DNA from: Bacillaceae bacterium JMAK1
Lineage (GTDB): Bacteria; Bacillota; Bacilli; Bacillales; Marinococcaceae
Reading direction: 5' to 3'
Assembly: GCA_012970285.1 (NCBI GenBank)
Contig: JIBW01000008.1
Span: 1 to 64,000 of the forward strand
Length of the DNA stretch: 64,000 nt
This document shows positions 10,114 through 18,965 of this stretch, one piece after another (position 1 is the first letter of the stretch; the number at the start of each line of letters is the position of its first letter). The notes beneath the pieces are model-generated. The model worked only from the letters and a program-made list of their open reading frames with translations, ran no database searches and was not told where the DNA came from. Made by a program: the position numbers and the translations under genes.

Positions 10114-11574
10114 ATGACAGCAGATGTACGTGTGCGTTTTGCACCAAGTCCAACTGGACATTTGCATATTGGTGGGGCAAGACAAGCTCTATTTAATTAT
10201 CTATTTGCAAAAAAAAATAATGGTGACTTTATTATTCGGATTGAAGATACAGATCAAGCTAGAAATATTGAAGTGGCCACGGACAAGCTTCTTCGTAGTA
10301 TGAAATGGCTCGGTGTTCATTGGGAGGAAGGTCCAGACGAAGGTGGTCCTTATGGTCCTTATCGAAGCATGGAACGAATGGAGACGTATACGGAGTATCT
10401 AACTCAACTTCTTGAGGAAGACAAAGCATACTATTGTTATATGACGACTGAGGAGCTTGAAAAAGAGCGTGAAGAGCAAACTGCTCGCGGTGAGATGCCA
10501 AAGTATAGTGGTCGAGATCGTAATCTAACAAAAGAGCAACGTGCAGAATATGAAGCTAAAGGTATTGAGCCTGTCGTACGTTTTAAAGTGCCTGAAGGTG
10601 AAACGATTGTTATTGATGATGCAATTCGTGGACAAGTAACCTTTGAAGCTGATGGAATTGGTGACTTTGTTATTGCGCGAACGGACGGTGTTCCTACGTA
10701 CAACTTTGCGGTTGCGATTGATGATCACTTAATGAAGATTTCTCATGTCATTCGTGGAGAAGAGCATCTGTCCAATACACCGCGACAAGTAATGGTCTTC
10801 AATGCACTAGGTATGAATCAACCGACCTTTGCACATGCACCACTTATCCTAAATCCTGATCGTCAGAAGATGAGTAAGCGTGACGAATCGATTATGCAGT
10901 TCGTTGAACAATATCAAGATTACGGGTATTTACCAGAAGCACTCGTTAACTTCTTAGCTCTCCTTGGCTGGTCTCCAGTAGGCGAAGAGGAGATTTTCAC
11001 TCTCGACGAATTACAAGAGCAGTTCAGCTTAGACCGTGTATCAAAAGCGCCAGCTGTATTTGATGAAGCGAAGCTTGCATGGGTAGGAAATCAATACATG
11101 AAAGCGGCAAGCTTAGAGCGTGTTACGGAGCTATGTATTCCGTACTTGCAAAAAGCAGGCAAGATTTCAGAGACATTGTCTGATGACGATCACAAATGGG
11201 TCACTGAGCTTGTGAGCATGTATCAAGAGCAATTGCATTACGCTGCAGAAATTGTAGAGTTAACGGAACTCTTTTTCAAAGAAGACGTAGACTATGACGG
11301 AGAAGCGAAAGAAGTCATTGCTTCTGAGCATGTGCCAGCAGTTATGAGTGCTTTTGCAACACAAATCGAGTCGATGGACGTATTTGAAGCAGATGCAATT
11401 AAAAAGTCGATTAAAGCAGTTCAAAAGGAAACAGGCTACAAAGGCAAGCAATTGTTTATGCCGATTCGTGTAGTTGTCAGTGGTCAAACACATGGACCAG
11501 AATTGCCAAAAGCAATAGAACTGATTGGAAAAGAAACGGTCTTAAAGAGAGTTCAAAAAGCAGCGCAACAATAA
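10114..11574 (+). CDS. gltX: GltX, glutamyl-tRNA synthetase
   Basis: A 486-residue class I synthetase that charges tRNA-Glu. In bacteria lacking GlnRS it usually also mischarges tRNA-Gln; that is inferred from the group. The HIGH-type motif HIGG is near residue 16 and KMSKR spans residues 252-256. ATG 10114 gives the family N-terminus ([15 protein letters not shown]). GTG 10105 lies in the ribosome-binding region. It is followed immediately by a Cys T-box leader. Confidence 0.97.
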   Translation: MTADVRVRFAPSPTGHLHIGGARQALFNYLFAKKNNGDFIIRIEDTDQARNIEVATDKLLRSMKWLGVHWEEGPDEGGPYGPYRSMERMETYTEYLTQLLEEDKAYYCYMTTEELEKEREEQTARGEMPKYSGRDRNLTKEQRAEYEAKGIEPVVRFKVPEGETIVIDDAIRGQVTFEADGIGDFVIARTDGVPTYNFAVAIDDHLMKISHVIRGEEHLSNTPRQVMVFNALGMNQPTFAHAPLILNPDRQKMSKRDESIMQFVEQYQDYGYLPEALVNFLALLGWSPVGEEEIFTLDELQEQFSLDRVSKAPAVFDEAKLAWVGNQYMKAASLERVTELCIPYLQKAGKISETLSDDDHKWVTELVSMYQEQLHYAAEIVELTELFFKEDVDYDGEAKEVIASEHVPAVMSAFATQIESMDVFEADAIKKSIKAVQKETGYKGKQLFMPIRVVVSGQTHGPELPKAIELIGKETVLKRVQKAAQQ

Positions 11575-11580
11575 CATAAT
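11552..11580 (+). promoter_or_regulatory. Candidate promoter for the cysE-cysS T-box leader
   Basis: TTCAAA at 11552-11557 and CATAAT at 11575-11580 with a 17-bp spacer, overlapping the 3' end of gltX. Initiation near 11587 would fall just before T-box Stem I. Confidence 0.4.
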
Positions 11581-11589
11581 TAAAACATG

Positions 11590-11826
11590 TAGATGAGGAA
11601 AGTAAGCAAGAGTGGCGATTTCCAGAGACAGCCGGTTGGTGGGAAAGGCTGAATCGTCTCCTTGCTGAAATGCACCTCGGAGTCTTTTGCTGAAAGGGAA
11701 CATCAAGTAGGCAAAAGCGGTGATGAGCCGTTATTAACAAATGAGTGGGGTATGGAAGACTTGCCTCAACAGAGTGGAACCACGTGGAATGCGTCTCTGT
11801 GCCTTTGCACAGGGGCGTTTTATTTT
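11590..11826 (+). promoter_or_regulatory. T-box riboswitch, Cys specifier (TGC)
   Basis: A leader with all T-box landmarks. AGTA in the Stem I specifier loop lies just after 11600, and the specifier codon TGC is at 11671-11673, behind GAAA. The T-box sequence GAGTGGAACCACG is at about 11772-11784. The terminator stem is 11791-11802/11807-11818, loop CTTT, followed by TTTTATTTT. Uncharged tRNA-Cys would stabilise the antiterminator and switch on cysE-cysS. Confidence 0.93.
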
Positions 11827-11972
11827 GGAATCATTTCTTTCGTCAGATAAAGCAATGTTTGTTACAGTAGAGCTTAGTACGTGACCGAATAGGGTAAGCT
11901 AAGAAAAAATTGACCGTGTTTTTAATGGGTTAGGAATAAACATAAACGATTGGAAAGAATGAGGGGGAGGCC

Positions 11973-12623
11973 ATGTGGCGGACATTCAAAAACGACATTG
12001 ATGTTGTGTTTACGAGAGATCCTGCAGCGAGAAGTCGATTCGAAGTCATTCTAACGTATTCTGGGGTTCATGCAATTTGGCTTCATCGGATTGCGCATTG
12101 GTTTTGGGGAAAGAAACTCTTCTTATTTGCAAGAGTCTTATCTCAAATTAGTCGCTTTTTTACAGGAATTGAAATACACCCTGGCGCACAAATTGGTCAG
12201 CGTGTGTTTATTGATCACGGCATGGGTGTAGTTATTGGGGAAACATGTGAAATTGGCAACGATGTCACGATTTACCAAGGGGTAACTCTTGGTGGAACAG
12301 GGAAAGAAAAAGGGAAACGACATCCTACAGTGGAAGATCATGTTTTATTTGCATCTGGCGCAAAGGTGTTAGGGTCTATGACGATTGGTCGTAATTCCAA
12401 CATCGGAGCCGGGGCAGTCGTTTTAAATGAAGTACCACAAAACAGCACGGTCGTCGGGATTCCAGGGCGTGTCGTTGTTCAAGACGGGGTACGTGTGAGT
12501 GATAGCTTGGATCATCACCAACTACCCGATCCTGAGAACGAGCGTTTTCGGTTACTCGAAAAAGAGGTTGAACGATTGCGCCGTGAGTTGAAAGAATTGA
12601 AGCAAGAGCATAAAGGAGAGTGA
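11973..12623 (+). CDS. cysE: CysE, serine O-acetyltransferase
   Basis: A 216-residue enzyme that makes O-acetylserine, the precursor of cysteine. An N-terminal helical domain is followed by a left-handed beta-helix of hexapeptide repeats ([20 protein letters not shown]) with the catalytic-site HPTVEDHV segment. Start ATG 11973 follows GAGGGGGAGG. The stop overlaps the ribosome-binding region of cysS. Control by the Cys T-box couples cysteine synthesis to tRNA-Cys charging. Confidence 0.95.
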   Translation: MWRTFKNDIDVVFTRDPAARSRFEVILTYSGVHAIWLHRIAHWFWGKKLFLFARVLSQISRFFTGIEIHPGAQIGQRVFIDHGMGVVIGETCEIGNDVTIYQGVTLGGTGKEKGKRHPTVEDHVLFASGAKVLGSMTIGRNSNIGAGAVVLNEVPQNSTVVGIPGRVVVQDGVRVSDSLDHHQLPDPENERFRLLEKEVERLRRELKELKQEHKGE

Positions 12624-12628
12624 AGCCG

Positions 12629-14026
12629 ATGGCTATTCATATGTACAACACGTTAACTCGTAGCAAAGAAGAGTTTCGTCCTCTAGAAGAAGGACGGGTG
12701 AAGATGTATGTATGTGGACCTACGGTATACAATTACATTCACATTGGAAACGCACGACCTGTAGTCGTATTTGATATGGTGCGCAGGTATTTAGAATATA
12801 AAGGGTACGATGTGGAGTACGTATCGAACTTTACAGACGTTGACGATAAGATTATTAAAGCTGCCAATGAAACAGGAGAAGATGCTTTTAAGTTAGCGGA
12901 ACGTTTTATTGAGAAGTTTCATGAAGATACGAAAGCGCTTGGTGTGAGAGAAGCTGATGAGCATCCGCGTGTAACGAAAACAATGCCTGAGATCATTGAC
13001 TTCATTAAAGCATTAGTTGATAAAGGTTATGCTTATGAATCGGACGGAGACGTTTACTTTCATACAAAGGCGTTCCCTTCTTACGGGCAGTTGTCCGGAC
13101 AGTCGATCGATGATCTCCGTTCAGGCGCACGTATTGATGTGGGTGAACAAAAGCGTGACCCGTTAGACTTTGCATTGTGGAAGAAGGCAAAGGATGGAGA
13201 AGTTAACTGGGAAGCGCCGTGGAGTTCGGGGAGACCTGGTTGGCATATTGAATGTTCAGCGATGGTTAAGAAATACCTCGGTGACACGATCGACATCCAT
13301 GCGGGTGGTCAAGATCTTGCGTTCCCGCACCATGAGAACGAAGTGGCTCAATCCGAAGCACTTAACGAAAAGAAAATGGCGAACTATTGGTTACACAACG
13401 GTTACATTCAAATTGACAATGAAAAAATGTCAAAGTCGCTCGGTAACTTTGTTTTAGTGAATGACCTGATAAAAGCGTATGATCCAAGTGTCATTCGATT
13501 CTTCATTTTACAAGCGCATTATCGCCATCCACTGAACTTTAACAATGAGTTGCTCGAATCAGCAAAGTCGGGTTTGCTCAGAATTCATACGTTTGCTGAA
13601 AACGTTCAACACCGAATTCAAGAAACGGCTGACTTAGGTGAATCTGACGTGATGGAAAATCGCATCGAGCAATTTAAAAAGCGTTTTATGGATGATATGG
13701 ATGATGATTTCCATACTGCAAATGCGATTACGAATATTTTTGAGTTTGTTCGGGAAGGAAATCGCTACCTACAGGAACCAAACACTTCTAAACGTGTATT
13801 AGAATTAATGATAACAACACTAAAAGAGTGGGGAACAGTACTAGGCGTATCGTTTGTACCAGAAGCGGAACTTCTTGATGATGAAATTGAGACATTAATT
13901 GAACAAAGGATTCAAGCAAGAAGTGAACGTAATTTCCAAGAGGCAGACCGAATTCGTGATGATCTAAAAGAGCGTGGCATTCTTTTGGAAGATACGGCCC
14001 AAGGAACGAGATGGAAGAGGGTTTAA
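12629..14026 (+). CDS. cysS: CysS, cysteinyl-tRNA synthetase
   Basis: A 465-residue class I synthetase. The HIGH motif is HIGN in [19 protein letters not shown] is present, and the zinc ligands are visible in [15 protein letters not shown] and FPHHENE. ATG 12629 lies 9 nt after AAAGGAGAG; GTG 12620 overlaps the cysE stop and adds only a short tail. It follows the T-box and cysE, so both are probably induced by uncharged tRNA-Cys. Confidence 0.96.
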   Translation: MAIHMYNTLTRSKEEFRPLEEGRVKMYVCGPTVYNYIHIGNARPVVVFDMVRRYLEYKGYDVEYVSNFTDVDDKIIKAANETGEDAFKLAERFIEKFHEDTKALGVREADEHPRVTKTMPEIIDFIKALVDKGYAYESDGDVYFHTKAFPSYGQLSGQSIDDLRSGARIDVGEQKRDPLDFALWKKAKDGEVNWEAPWSSGRPGWHIECSAMVKKYLGDTIDIHAGGQDLAFPHHENEVAQSEALNEKKMANYWLHNGYIQIDNEKMSKSLGNFVLVNDLIKAYDPSVIRFFILQAHYRHPLNFNNELLESAKSGLLRIHTFAENVQHRIQETADLGESDVMENRIEQFKKRFMDDMDDDFHTANAITNIFEFVREGNRYLQEPNTSKRVLELMITTLKEWGTVLGVSFVPEAELLDDEIETLIEQRIQARSERNFQEADRIRDDLKERGILLEDTAQGTRWKRV

Positions 14027-14029
14027 ACG

Positions 14030-14431
14030 ATGCAATCTTCACAGTATAAACAGTTAAACGGATTAACATTAGCGTACATCGGTGATGCGGTTTATGAGCT
14101 GCATGTACGCTCTTCCCTCGTACAAAAGGGAATGGCAAAACCGAATGAACTCCACAAAGCGGCAACTTCATACGTAAGTGCGAAAGCACAAGCGAGCGCG
14201 CTTCATTACTGGCTAGAAAATGAGCAACTAACCGAAGAAGAAGAAGCAATTGTGCGCAGAGGGCGTAATGCGAAATCAGGAAGTTTGCCAAAAAACACAG
14301 ACGTTCAAACGTACCGATATAGTACAGGCTTTGAAGCATTAATTGGTTATGTGCATCTAGCGTGCGACAAGACTCGTTTAGAGCAATTAATGAATGAGGC
14401 GATTGCCAGGACTGATGAGGAGGAATCATGA
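14030..14431 (+). CDS. mrnC: MrnC, Mini-ribonuclease III
   Basis: A 133-residue RNase III-like enzyme with only the catalytic domain, which matures the ends of 23S rRNA. The nuclease motif [14 protein letters not shown] and the second acidic segment [10 protein letters not shown] are intact. There is no double-stranded-RNA-binding domain, as expected. It follows cysS by 3 nt and overlaps rlmB. Confidence 0.94.
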   Translation: MQSSQYKQLNGLTLAYIGDAVYELHVRSSLVQKGMAKPNELHKAATSYVSAKAQASALHYWLENEQLTEEEEAIVRRGRNAKSGSLPKNTDVQTYRYSTGFEALIGYVHLACDKTRLEQLMNEAIARTDEEES

Positions 14432-15174
14432 TGAAAGAACAACAAGATGAATGGTTGGCGGGACGAAATGCGGTTACTGAAGCGTTGCGCTCTTCACAAT
14501 CAGTGCAAAAGATTTGGGTAGCTGAAGGAGTCAAAAAGGCGTCCATTCATGAGATTACTCAAAAGGCTAAAGAGCAAAACATCGTCGTGAATTTTGTTCC
14601 TAAACAAAAAGTCGATACCCTGGTCGGACATAAAAACCATCAAGGCATTATCGCTTCGATTGCAGCTCACAACTATTCGGACATGGAAACGTTATTCCAA
14701 CGTGCAGAAGCTAAAGGCACCGCGCCTTTTTTTATTTTGCTTGATGGCATTGAAGACCCACAAAACTTAGGGTCTATTCTTCGATCGGCAGATGCAGCAG
14801 GGGCGGATGGTGTCATTATTCCAAAGCGTGGGGCGAGTGGACTTACGTCTACAGTTGCGAAAGCTTCAGCGGGAGCAATCGCCCACGTACCTGTCGTAAA
14901 AGTAACGAATATGGCTAGAACAATTGCTGAGCTCAAAGAACGAGGGCTATGGATGATTGGGAGTGACGCAAAAGGCGACGGAGATTTTAAGCAGTTAGAT
15001 GCTTCCATGCCACTTGGCTTGATTATTGGCAGTGAAGGTAAGGGTATGAGTCGTCTCGTGAAAGAATCGTGCGATTTTTTGTATAGCATTCCTTTAATGG
15101 GACAAGTTACCTCGTTAAATGCAGCGGTAGCCGGTAGCCTTTTTATGTACGAAGTTCAAAGAAAGCGCTCGTAG
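14431..15174 (+). CDS. rlmB: RlmB-type 23S rRNA 2'-O-ribose methyltransferase (TrmH/SpoU family)
   Basis: A 247-residue SAM-dependent RNA methyltransferase with a trefoil knot. An N-terminal L30e-like substrate-binding domain precedes the SpoU motifs: LDGIEDPQNLGSILRSADA, LIIGSEGKGM and VTSLNAAVAGSLFMYE. ATG 14431 is 7 nt after GAGGAGG; ATG 14428 is also possible. It overlaps mrnC. Confidence 0.93.
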   Translation: MKEQQDEWLAGRNAVTEALRSSQSVQKIWVAEGVKKASIHEITQKAKEQNIVVNFVPKQKVDTLVGHKNHQGIIASIAAHNYSDMETLFQRAEAKGTAPFFILLDGIEDPQNLGSILRSADAAGADGVIIPKRGASGLTSTVAKASAGAIAHVPVVKVTNMARTIAELKERGLWMIGSDAKGDGDFKQLDASMPLGLIIGSEGKGMSRLVKESCDFLYSIPLMGQVTSLNAAVAGSLFMYEVQRKRS

Positions 15175-15184
15175 GGGTGCTGTG

Positions 15185-15700
15185 ATGATGAAAGAGTATG
15201 TGATTGTTGACGGCTATAACATAATTGGTGATTGGCCTGAACTCGTTAAACTAAAAAAACAATCGTTGATCGATGCAAGAGATGCGCTCATTGAAAAGAT
15301 GGCTGAATACCAGGCCATCACTGGGCGCAATGTCATCATTGTGTTTGACGCACATCTTGTAAAGGGAATCGGCGCGAAAGATCATCTCTACCGGGTTGAA
15401 GTCATTTATACGAGGCAAAAGGAAACGGCAGATGAGCGGATTGAAAGGCTAGCAAAGCAATTGAAGAATGTGAATACGCAAATCTATGTGGCAACGTCAG
15501 ATCAAGTAGAGCAACGGGTTATTTTTGCTAACGGTGCGTTACGTACCTCTGCAAGAGAGTTGCGACTCCAAGTTGAAGATGTCGAACGTACGATTGGACA
15601 AGCCGTAAAAGATGTCGAGTCTACCTCGAAAAAAGGGAACATTGCGCTTAGTGATGAAGTTGCTGAATTCTTTGACAAATGGCGTCGAAAAGGTCATTGA
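15185..15700 (+). CDS. rae1: Rae1 (YacP), ribosome-associated NYN endoribonuclease
   Basis: About 171 residues of an NYN/PIN-like domain. Conserved acidic residues lie in VDGYNIIGDWP and VFDAHLVKG, and the C-terminal ETADERIERL and ATSDQVEQ segments complete the site. In B. subtilis Rae1 cuts mRNA in the ribosomal A site; the same role is inferred here. ATGs at 15185 and 15188 both follow AGGGGTG. Confidence 0.9.
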   Translation: MMKEYVIVDGYNIIGDWPELVKLKKQSLIDARDALIEKMAEYQAITGRNVIIVFDAHLVKGIGAKDHLYRVEVIYTRQKETADERIERLAKQLKNVNTQIYVATSDQVEQRVIFANGALRTSARELRLQVEDVERTIGQAVKDVESTSKKGNIALSDEVAEFFDKWRRKGH

Positions 15701-15704
15701 CTTA

Positions 15705-15733
15705 TTGATTCTCGTCCTGGACTGCTATATACT
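15705..15733 (+). promoter_or_regulatory. Sigma-A promoter of sigH
   Basis: -35 TTGATT at 15705-15710, 17-bp spacer, -10 TATACT at 15728-15733, directly after the rae1 stop. Confidence 0.75.
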
Positions 15734-15771
15734 TAGTTCACACACACCGAAGTCGAGGGCGAGGGATTGTC

Positions 15772-16440
15772 ATGAGCGCATACGTCTTAGAAAACAATCA
15801 GGCGGTTGTTAGATCAGAGAACAAGGATGTAATTAGCGAAGATGAAAGACTCGTAGAAGCTGTTCGTTACGGGAACTCCACTGCTTTGGAACAATTAATT
15901 AATAAGTACAAGAATTTTGTACGTGCGAAAGCAAGGTCATATTTCTTGATCGGTGCTGATCACGAGGACATTGTTCAAGAAGGAATGATTGGTCTCTACA
16001 AAGCCATCCGAGATTTTAATGGGGACAAGCTTTCATCGTTTCGGGCATTTGCAGAACTTTGCATTACACGTCAGATTATAACGGCTATAAAGACAGCCAC
16101 TCGTCAGAAACACATTCCGTTGAATTCATATGTTTCTTTGGACAAGCCAATGTATGATGAAGAGTCAGATCGTACTCTAATGGATGTGGTTTGCAGTTCG
16201 TTAATTAGTAACCCAGAAGAAATGCTCATTAATCAAGAGGAACTGACAGACATTGAATTGAAGATTAGCGAAGTGTTAAGTGAACTTGAGCAACAAGTTT
16301 TAAGGTTATATCTAGAAGGTCAATCATACCAAGAAATCTCGATCGACTTGAATCGTCACGTGAAATCAATTGATAATGCATTGCAACGAGTGAAGCGTAA
16401 GCTCGAACGTTACGTCGAGAAGCGATACGTACACACTTAA
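15772..16440 (+). CDS. sigH: SigH, RNA polymerase sigma-H factor (early sporulation)
   Basis: A 222-residue sigma-70-family factor that directs transition-state and early sporulation genes. Region 2 is clear (EDIVQEGMIGLYKAIRDFNGDKLSSFRAFAE) and region 4 has the helix-turn-helix around LYLEGQSYQEISIDL. ATG 15772 follows GAGGGATTG. It has its own promoter and is followed by a hairpin. A neighbouring rpmG (L33), present here in B. subtilis, is missing. Confidence 0.96.
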   Translation: MSAYVLENNQAVVRSENKDVISEDERLVEAVRYGNSTALEQLINKYKNFVRAKARSYFLIGADHEDIVQEGMIGLYKAIRDFNGDKLSSFRAFAELCITRQIITAIKTATRQKHIPLNSYVSLDKPMYDEESDRTLMDVVCSSLISNPEEMLINQEELTDIELKISEVLSELEQQVLRLYLEGQSYQEISIDLNRHVKSIDNALQRVKRKLERYVEKRYVHT

Positions 16441-16492
16441 TATTTTTATAATTTAAAATAGCAGAATCTTCTATTGGTTTTGAGATTTAACG

Positions 16493-16524
16493 GAAGGTGC
16501 AAGGTCTTGTGGCCCTGTACCTTC
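16493..16524 (+). terminator. Hairpin downstream of sigH (probable weak terminator)
   Basis: 12-bp arms GAAGGTGCAAGG and CCCTGTACCTTC pair with one mismatch and one wobble. No strong T tract follows, and the secE promoter begins 2 nt later. Confidence 0.5.
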
Positions 16525-16525
16525 A

Positions 16526-16554
16526 TTGACAGTTGTTTCGTTCTATGATATTCT
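16526..16554 (+). promoter_or_regulatory. Strong sigma-A promoter of secE-nusG
   Basis: Consensus -35 TTGACA at 16526-16531, 17-bp spacer, -10 TATTCT at 16549-16554 preceded by TGA (extended -10). Confidence 0.85.
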
Positions 16555-16614
16555 GCGACTGTATAGTAGATTGAGATTTGTGGCTATAATGATAGAAGAT
16601 AGTAATCCATTCAA

Positions 16615-16640
16615 AACGCCGTCGATACGGTTGTTTTTTT
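16615..16640 (+). terminator. Terminator-like hairpin in the secE leader
   Basis: CCGT/ACGG stem with loop CGAT, extended by AAC/GTT across a small internal loop, then a run of seven Ts. It lies between the promoter and secE, so it may act as an attenuator. Confidence 0.5.
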
Positions 16641-16702
16641 ATGTTCAGAAATATTGATACGCTTGAAGCTACGTTTTCATATTTTCGGGGGGTGTCCTGC
16701 AA

Positions 16703-16882
16703 GTGACTAATCCAGTGCAATTTCTAAAAGAAGTCGGCAAACAAATGAAACAAGTAACTTGGCCGACGCCGAGTGAGCTTTTTAAATATACGAAGATTGT
16801 CCTCGTGACGGTAATTTTCATGTCAATCTTCTTTGCCATCGTTGATTTTGCTTTCTCGGAACTTGTAAGGCTGTTCCTATAA
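16703..16882 (+). CDS. secE: SecE, preprotein translocase subunit
   Basis: A 59-residue single-span membrane protein that clamps SecY in the SecYEG channel. The amphipathic N-terminal helix includes the conserved QVTWPTPSEL segment, followed by a hydrophobic stretch (VLVTVIFMSIFFAIVDFAF). The start is GTG 16703, 8 nt after GGGGGGTG. nusG follows, the standard order. Confidence 0.93.
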   Translation: MTNPVQFLKEVGKQMKQVTWPTPSELFKYTKIVLVTVIFMSIFFAIVDFAFSELVRLFL

Positions 16883-16904
16883 GCGTATTTTTGATGTATA
16901 GAGA

Positions 16905-16928
16905 GGAGGGCGGCAGCCTGAAAGGCTG
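16905..16928 (+). promoter_or_regulatory. SD followed by a hairpin upstream of nusG
   Basis: The SD GGAGGG (16905-16910) is 25 nt from the nusG ATG. Hairpin CAGCC-TGAAA-GGCTG (16914-16928) lies between them. A TGA at 16927-16929 rules out an upstream in-frame start. Folding would shorten the effective spacing; alternatively AAAGG within the hairpin serves as SD. Confidence 0.6.
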
Positions 16929-16935
16929 ACTACCT

Positions 16936-17472
16936 ATGGAGAAGAATTGGTATGTTGTTCATACGTATTCTGGGTATGAAAATAGAGTGAAAGCAAACCT
17001 AGAGAAACGTGTCGAGTCAATGGATATGCTCGATAAGATTTTCCGTGTCCTCGTTCCTGTGGAAGAAGAAACAGAAACGAAGAACGGAAAGACAAAAACG
17101 GTAAATCGTAAGACGTTCCCTGGGTACGTACTTGTAGAAATGGTCATGACCGACGACTCTTGGTATGTCGTTCGAAACACGCCAGGAGTTACAGGCTTTG
17201 TTGGCTCCTCAGGTGCAGGGTCAAAACCGACAGCGCTTTTGCCAGATGAAGTTGATTCGATTCTACGTCAAATGGGTGTTGAAGCACCGAAAGCAGAAGT
17301 AGATCTTGAGATTAAAGAATCAGTGAAAGTTAAAGAAGGACCATTTACAGACTTTACTGGTACAGTGGAAGAAATTAGTCTAGAGAAGCAAAAAGTCAAA
17401 GTCCACGTCAACATGTTTGGACGAGAGACTCCTGTAGAACTAGAGTTCCATCAAGTAGAAAAACTTTCATAA
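16936..17472 (+). CDS. nusG: NusG, transcription elongation/pausing factor
   Basis: A 178-residue factor that binds the RNA polymerase clamp. The NGN domain (WYVVHTYSGYE to FPGYVLVEM) is followed by a C-terminal KOW domain with KVKEGPFTDFTGTVEEI. ATG 16936 is the only possible start because of an in-frame stop at 16927. The unusual SD-hairpin-ATG arrangement is described separately. It follows secE by 53 nt. Confidence 0.97.
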   Translation: MEKNWYVVHTYSGYENRVKANLEKRVESMDMLDKIFRVLVPVEEETETKNGKTKTVNRKTFPGYVLVEMVMTDDSWYVVRNTPGVTGFVGSSGAGSKPTALLPDEVDSILRQMGVEAPKAEVDLEIKESVKVKEGPFTDFTGTVEEISLEKQKVKVHVNMFGRETPVELEFHQVEKLS

Positions 17473-17485
17473 CTGGATTTCCCAC

Positions 17486-17514
17486 TTGAAAAAGATAAGT
17501 ATAAGTGATAAGAT
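17486..17514 (+). promoter_or_regulatory. Sigma-A promoter of rplK-rplA
   Basis: -35 TTGAAA at 17486-17491, 17-bp spacer, -10 TAAGAT at 17509-17514 with extended TGA. Confidence 0.75.
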
Positions 17515-17528
17515 TTTCATGTTTGCTT

Positions 17529-17549
17529 CAACTGTCTAGATGACAGTTG
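17529..17549. repeat. 8-bp perfect hairpin in the rplK leader
   Basis: CAACTGTC/GACAGTTG with loop TAGAT. No T tract, so a leader structure rather than a terminator. Confidence 0.55.
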
Positions 17550-17557
17550 GTCAATAA

Positions 17558-17587
17558 GTGGGAGGGTGTAACAACCCGAAACACCAC
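17558..17587 (+). promoter_or_regulatory. Candidate L1-binding RNA motif upstream of rplK
   Basis: Two helices, GTGG/CCAC and GGGT/ACCC, flank an asymmetric internal loop (GA opposite GAAACA). The same fold recurs before rplA. The position suits the known autogenous control of the L11-L1 operon by ribosomal protein L1; the assignment is inferred. Confidence 0.6.
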
Positions 17588-17612
17588 ATTACGAACGAAG
17601 GAGGTGTGTCGC

Positions 17613-18038
17613 GTGGCTAGAAAAGTTGAAACCGTAGTTAAGCTACAGATTCCTGCAGGTAAAGCTAACCCGGCACCACCGGTCGGTCCTGCCCTTGGTC
17701 AGGCTGGTGTAAATATCATGGGCTTCTGTAAAGAGTTCAACGCACGTACACAGGAGCAAACAGGAACTATCATTCCTGTAGAGATTACTGTTTATGAAGA
17801 CCGTTCATTTACGTTTGTGACAAAGACTCCACCAGCAGCAATTCTTCTTAAAGAAGCAGCTGGCGTTAAGTCTGGTTCTGGAGAACCACACAAGGTAAAG
17901 GTTGCATCAGTAACTGCTGAACAAGTACGTGGAATCGCTGAAACGAAGATGGAAGACTTAAACGCTGCTGATATTGATGCTGCTGTTAAGATGATCGAAG
18001 GTACAGCACGCAGCATGGGTATCACTGTTGAAGGATAA
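17613..18038 (+). CDS. rplK: Ribosomal protein L11
   Basis: A 141-residue protein of the GTPase-associated stalk base; binds 23S rRNA and mediates stringent-response sensing. The proline-rich [23 protein letters not shown] segment and the C-terminal RNA-binding domain (GTARSMGI) are intact. Start GTG 17613 lies 5-6 nt after AAGGAGGTG and gives the family N-terminus. A longer upstream in-frame extension would cover the leader motif and is rejected. Confidence 0.97.
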   Translation: MARKVETVVKLQIPAGKANPAPPVGPALGQAGVNIMGFCKEFNARTQEQTGTIIPVEITVYEDRSFTFVTKTPPAAILLKEAAGVKSGSGEPHKVKVASVTAEQVRGIAETKMEDLNAADIDAAVKMIEGTARSMGITVEG

Positions 18039-18055
18039 TTAATCCTTATAAAATG

Positions 18056-18105
18056 ATCAAGACAGGTTGCGATGAGCCTACTTACGGGTCATTTGCAACC
18101 TTGAT
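18056..18105. repeat. Long imperfect hairpin between rplK and rplA
   Basis: ATCAA/TTGAT and GGTTGC/GCAACC stack across a GACA bulge and continue through GATGA/TCATT. No U tract follows, so it is more likely a processing or stability element than a terminator. Confidence 0.5.
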
Positions 18106-18162
18106 TGTTGTTACGAAGCAGTCGTCTTTCTAAAAGGAATGAATCTTCTCTAGCGATTAAGC

Positions 18163-18188
18163 GTGGGAGGTCAAACCGTTAAAACCAC
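18163..18188 (+). promoter_or_regulatory. Candidate L1-binding RNA motif upstream of rplA
   Basis: GTGG/CCAC and GGT/ACC helices flank an internal loop with GA on the 5' side. The 8-base GTGGGAGG is identical to the motif before rplK. This is a second copy directly before the L1 gene. Confidence 0.6.
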
Positions 18189-18208
18189 AAAAAGAGGAGT
18201 TGTTAGAA

Positions 18209-18907
18209 ATGGCTAAAAAACACGGTAAGAAATATGCAGACGCTAAGAAACAAGTCGATGTAAATAAAGAATACAATGCAAGCGAAGCCATTGAGCTTGT
18301 GAAAAAGATTGCTCCGGCAAACTTTGATGAAACAGTTGAGGTAGCAGTACGTCTTGGAGTAGACCCTCGTAAAGCGGATCAACAAATCCGTGGCGCGGTT
18401 GTTCTTCCAAACGGAACTGGTAAAACTCAACGTGTACTCGTTTTCGCTAAAGGTGAAAAGGCTAAAGAAGCTGAAGAAGCTGGCGCGGACTTCGTAGGTG
18501 AAGAAGACCTCGTTAACAAAATCCAACAAGGTTGGATGGACTTTGACGTTGTTGTTGCAACACCAGACATGATGGCGCAAGTTGGTAAGCTTGGTCGTGT
18601 ACTTGGACCAAAAGGCCTTATGCCAAACCCTAAGACGGGTACAGTAACAATGGATGTTACACAAGCTGTCAATGAAATCAAAGCGGGTAAAGTTGAATAC
18701 CGCGTTGAAAAAGCTGGAAATGTACACGTTCCAATCGGTAAAGTGTCATTTACAGAAGAGCAGTTGGTCGAAAACTTCAAGACAATTGTTGATATCCTTG
18801 CAAAAGCTAAGCCTTCTGCAGCAAAAGGTACGTACATGAAGAACATCGCGGTTTCATCTTCAATGGGACCTGGTGTGAAAGTAAGTACTTCTGGTTACGC
18901 TGGCTAA
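18209..18907 (+). CDS. rplA: Ribosomal protein L1
   Basis: A 232-residue protein that forms the L1 stalk, moves E-site tRNA, and commonly represses its own operon. Conserved segments include [26 protein letters not shown] and [18 protein letters not shown] 18209 lies 9 nt after AGAGGAG. TTG 18200 is too close to that site. The leader motif copy just upstream suggests autogenous control. Confidence 0.97.
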   Translation: MAKKHGKKYADAKKQVDVNKEYNASEAIELVKKIAPANFDETVEVAVRLGVDPRKADQQIRGAVVLPNGTGKTQRVLVFAKGEKAKEAEEAGADFVGEEDLVNKIQQGWMDFDVVVATPDMMAQVGKLGRVLGPKGLMPNPKTGTVTMDVTQAVNEIKAGKVEYRVEKAGNVHVPIGKVSFTEEQLVENFKTIVDILAKAKPSAAKGTYMKNIAVSSSMGPGVKVSTSGYAG

Positions 18908-18917
18908 TTTTGCCGTA

Positions 18918-18946
18918 TTGACTTTTGAATGACCGTTTTATATAAT
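18918..18946 (+). promoter_or_regulatory. Strong sigma-A promoter of rplJ-rplL
   Basis: -35 TTGACT at 18918-18923, 17-bp spacer, consensus -10 TATAAT at 18941-18946. Confidence 0.85.
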
Positions 18947-18965
18947 TAATAACGGTTAATAGCTA

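Noticed and set aside
11662-11850. 62-codon frame inside the T-box leader
   Set aside because: The region is explained by the T-box RNA structure.
14030-14431. Truncation of mrnC (133 residues against about 143 in B. subtilis)
   Set aside because: Both acidic motifs and the complete fold are present, so this is normal length variation.
13788-14546. 252-codon open frame on the minus strand across cysS, mrnC and rlmB
   Set aside because: It is antisense to three well-supported genes, has no family features and no ribosome-binding site.
16441-16702. An rpmG (L33) gene between sigH and secE
   Set aside because: No frame encodes the L33 CxxC pattern; the space is filled by a promoter and hairpins.
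18203-18727. 174-codon minus-strand frame opposite rplA
   Set aside because: Composition is that of a shadow frame (Phe/Cys/Tyr-rich) and L1 on the plus strand is certain.
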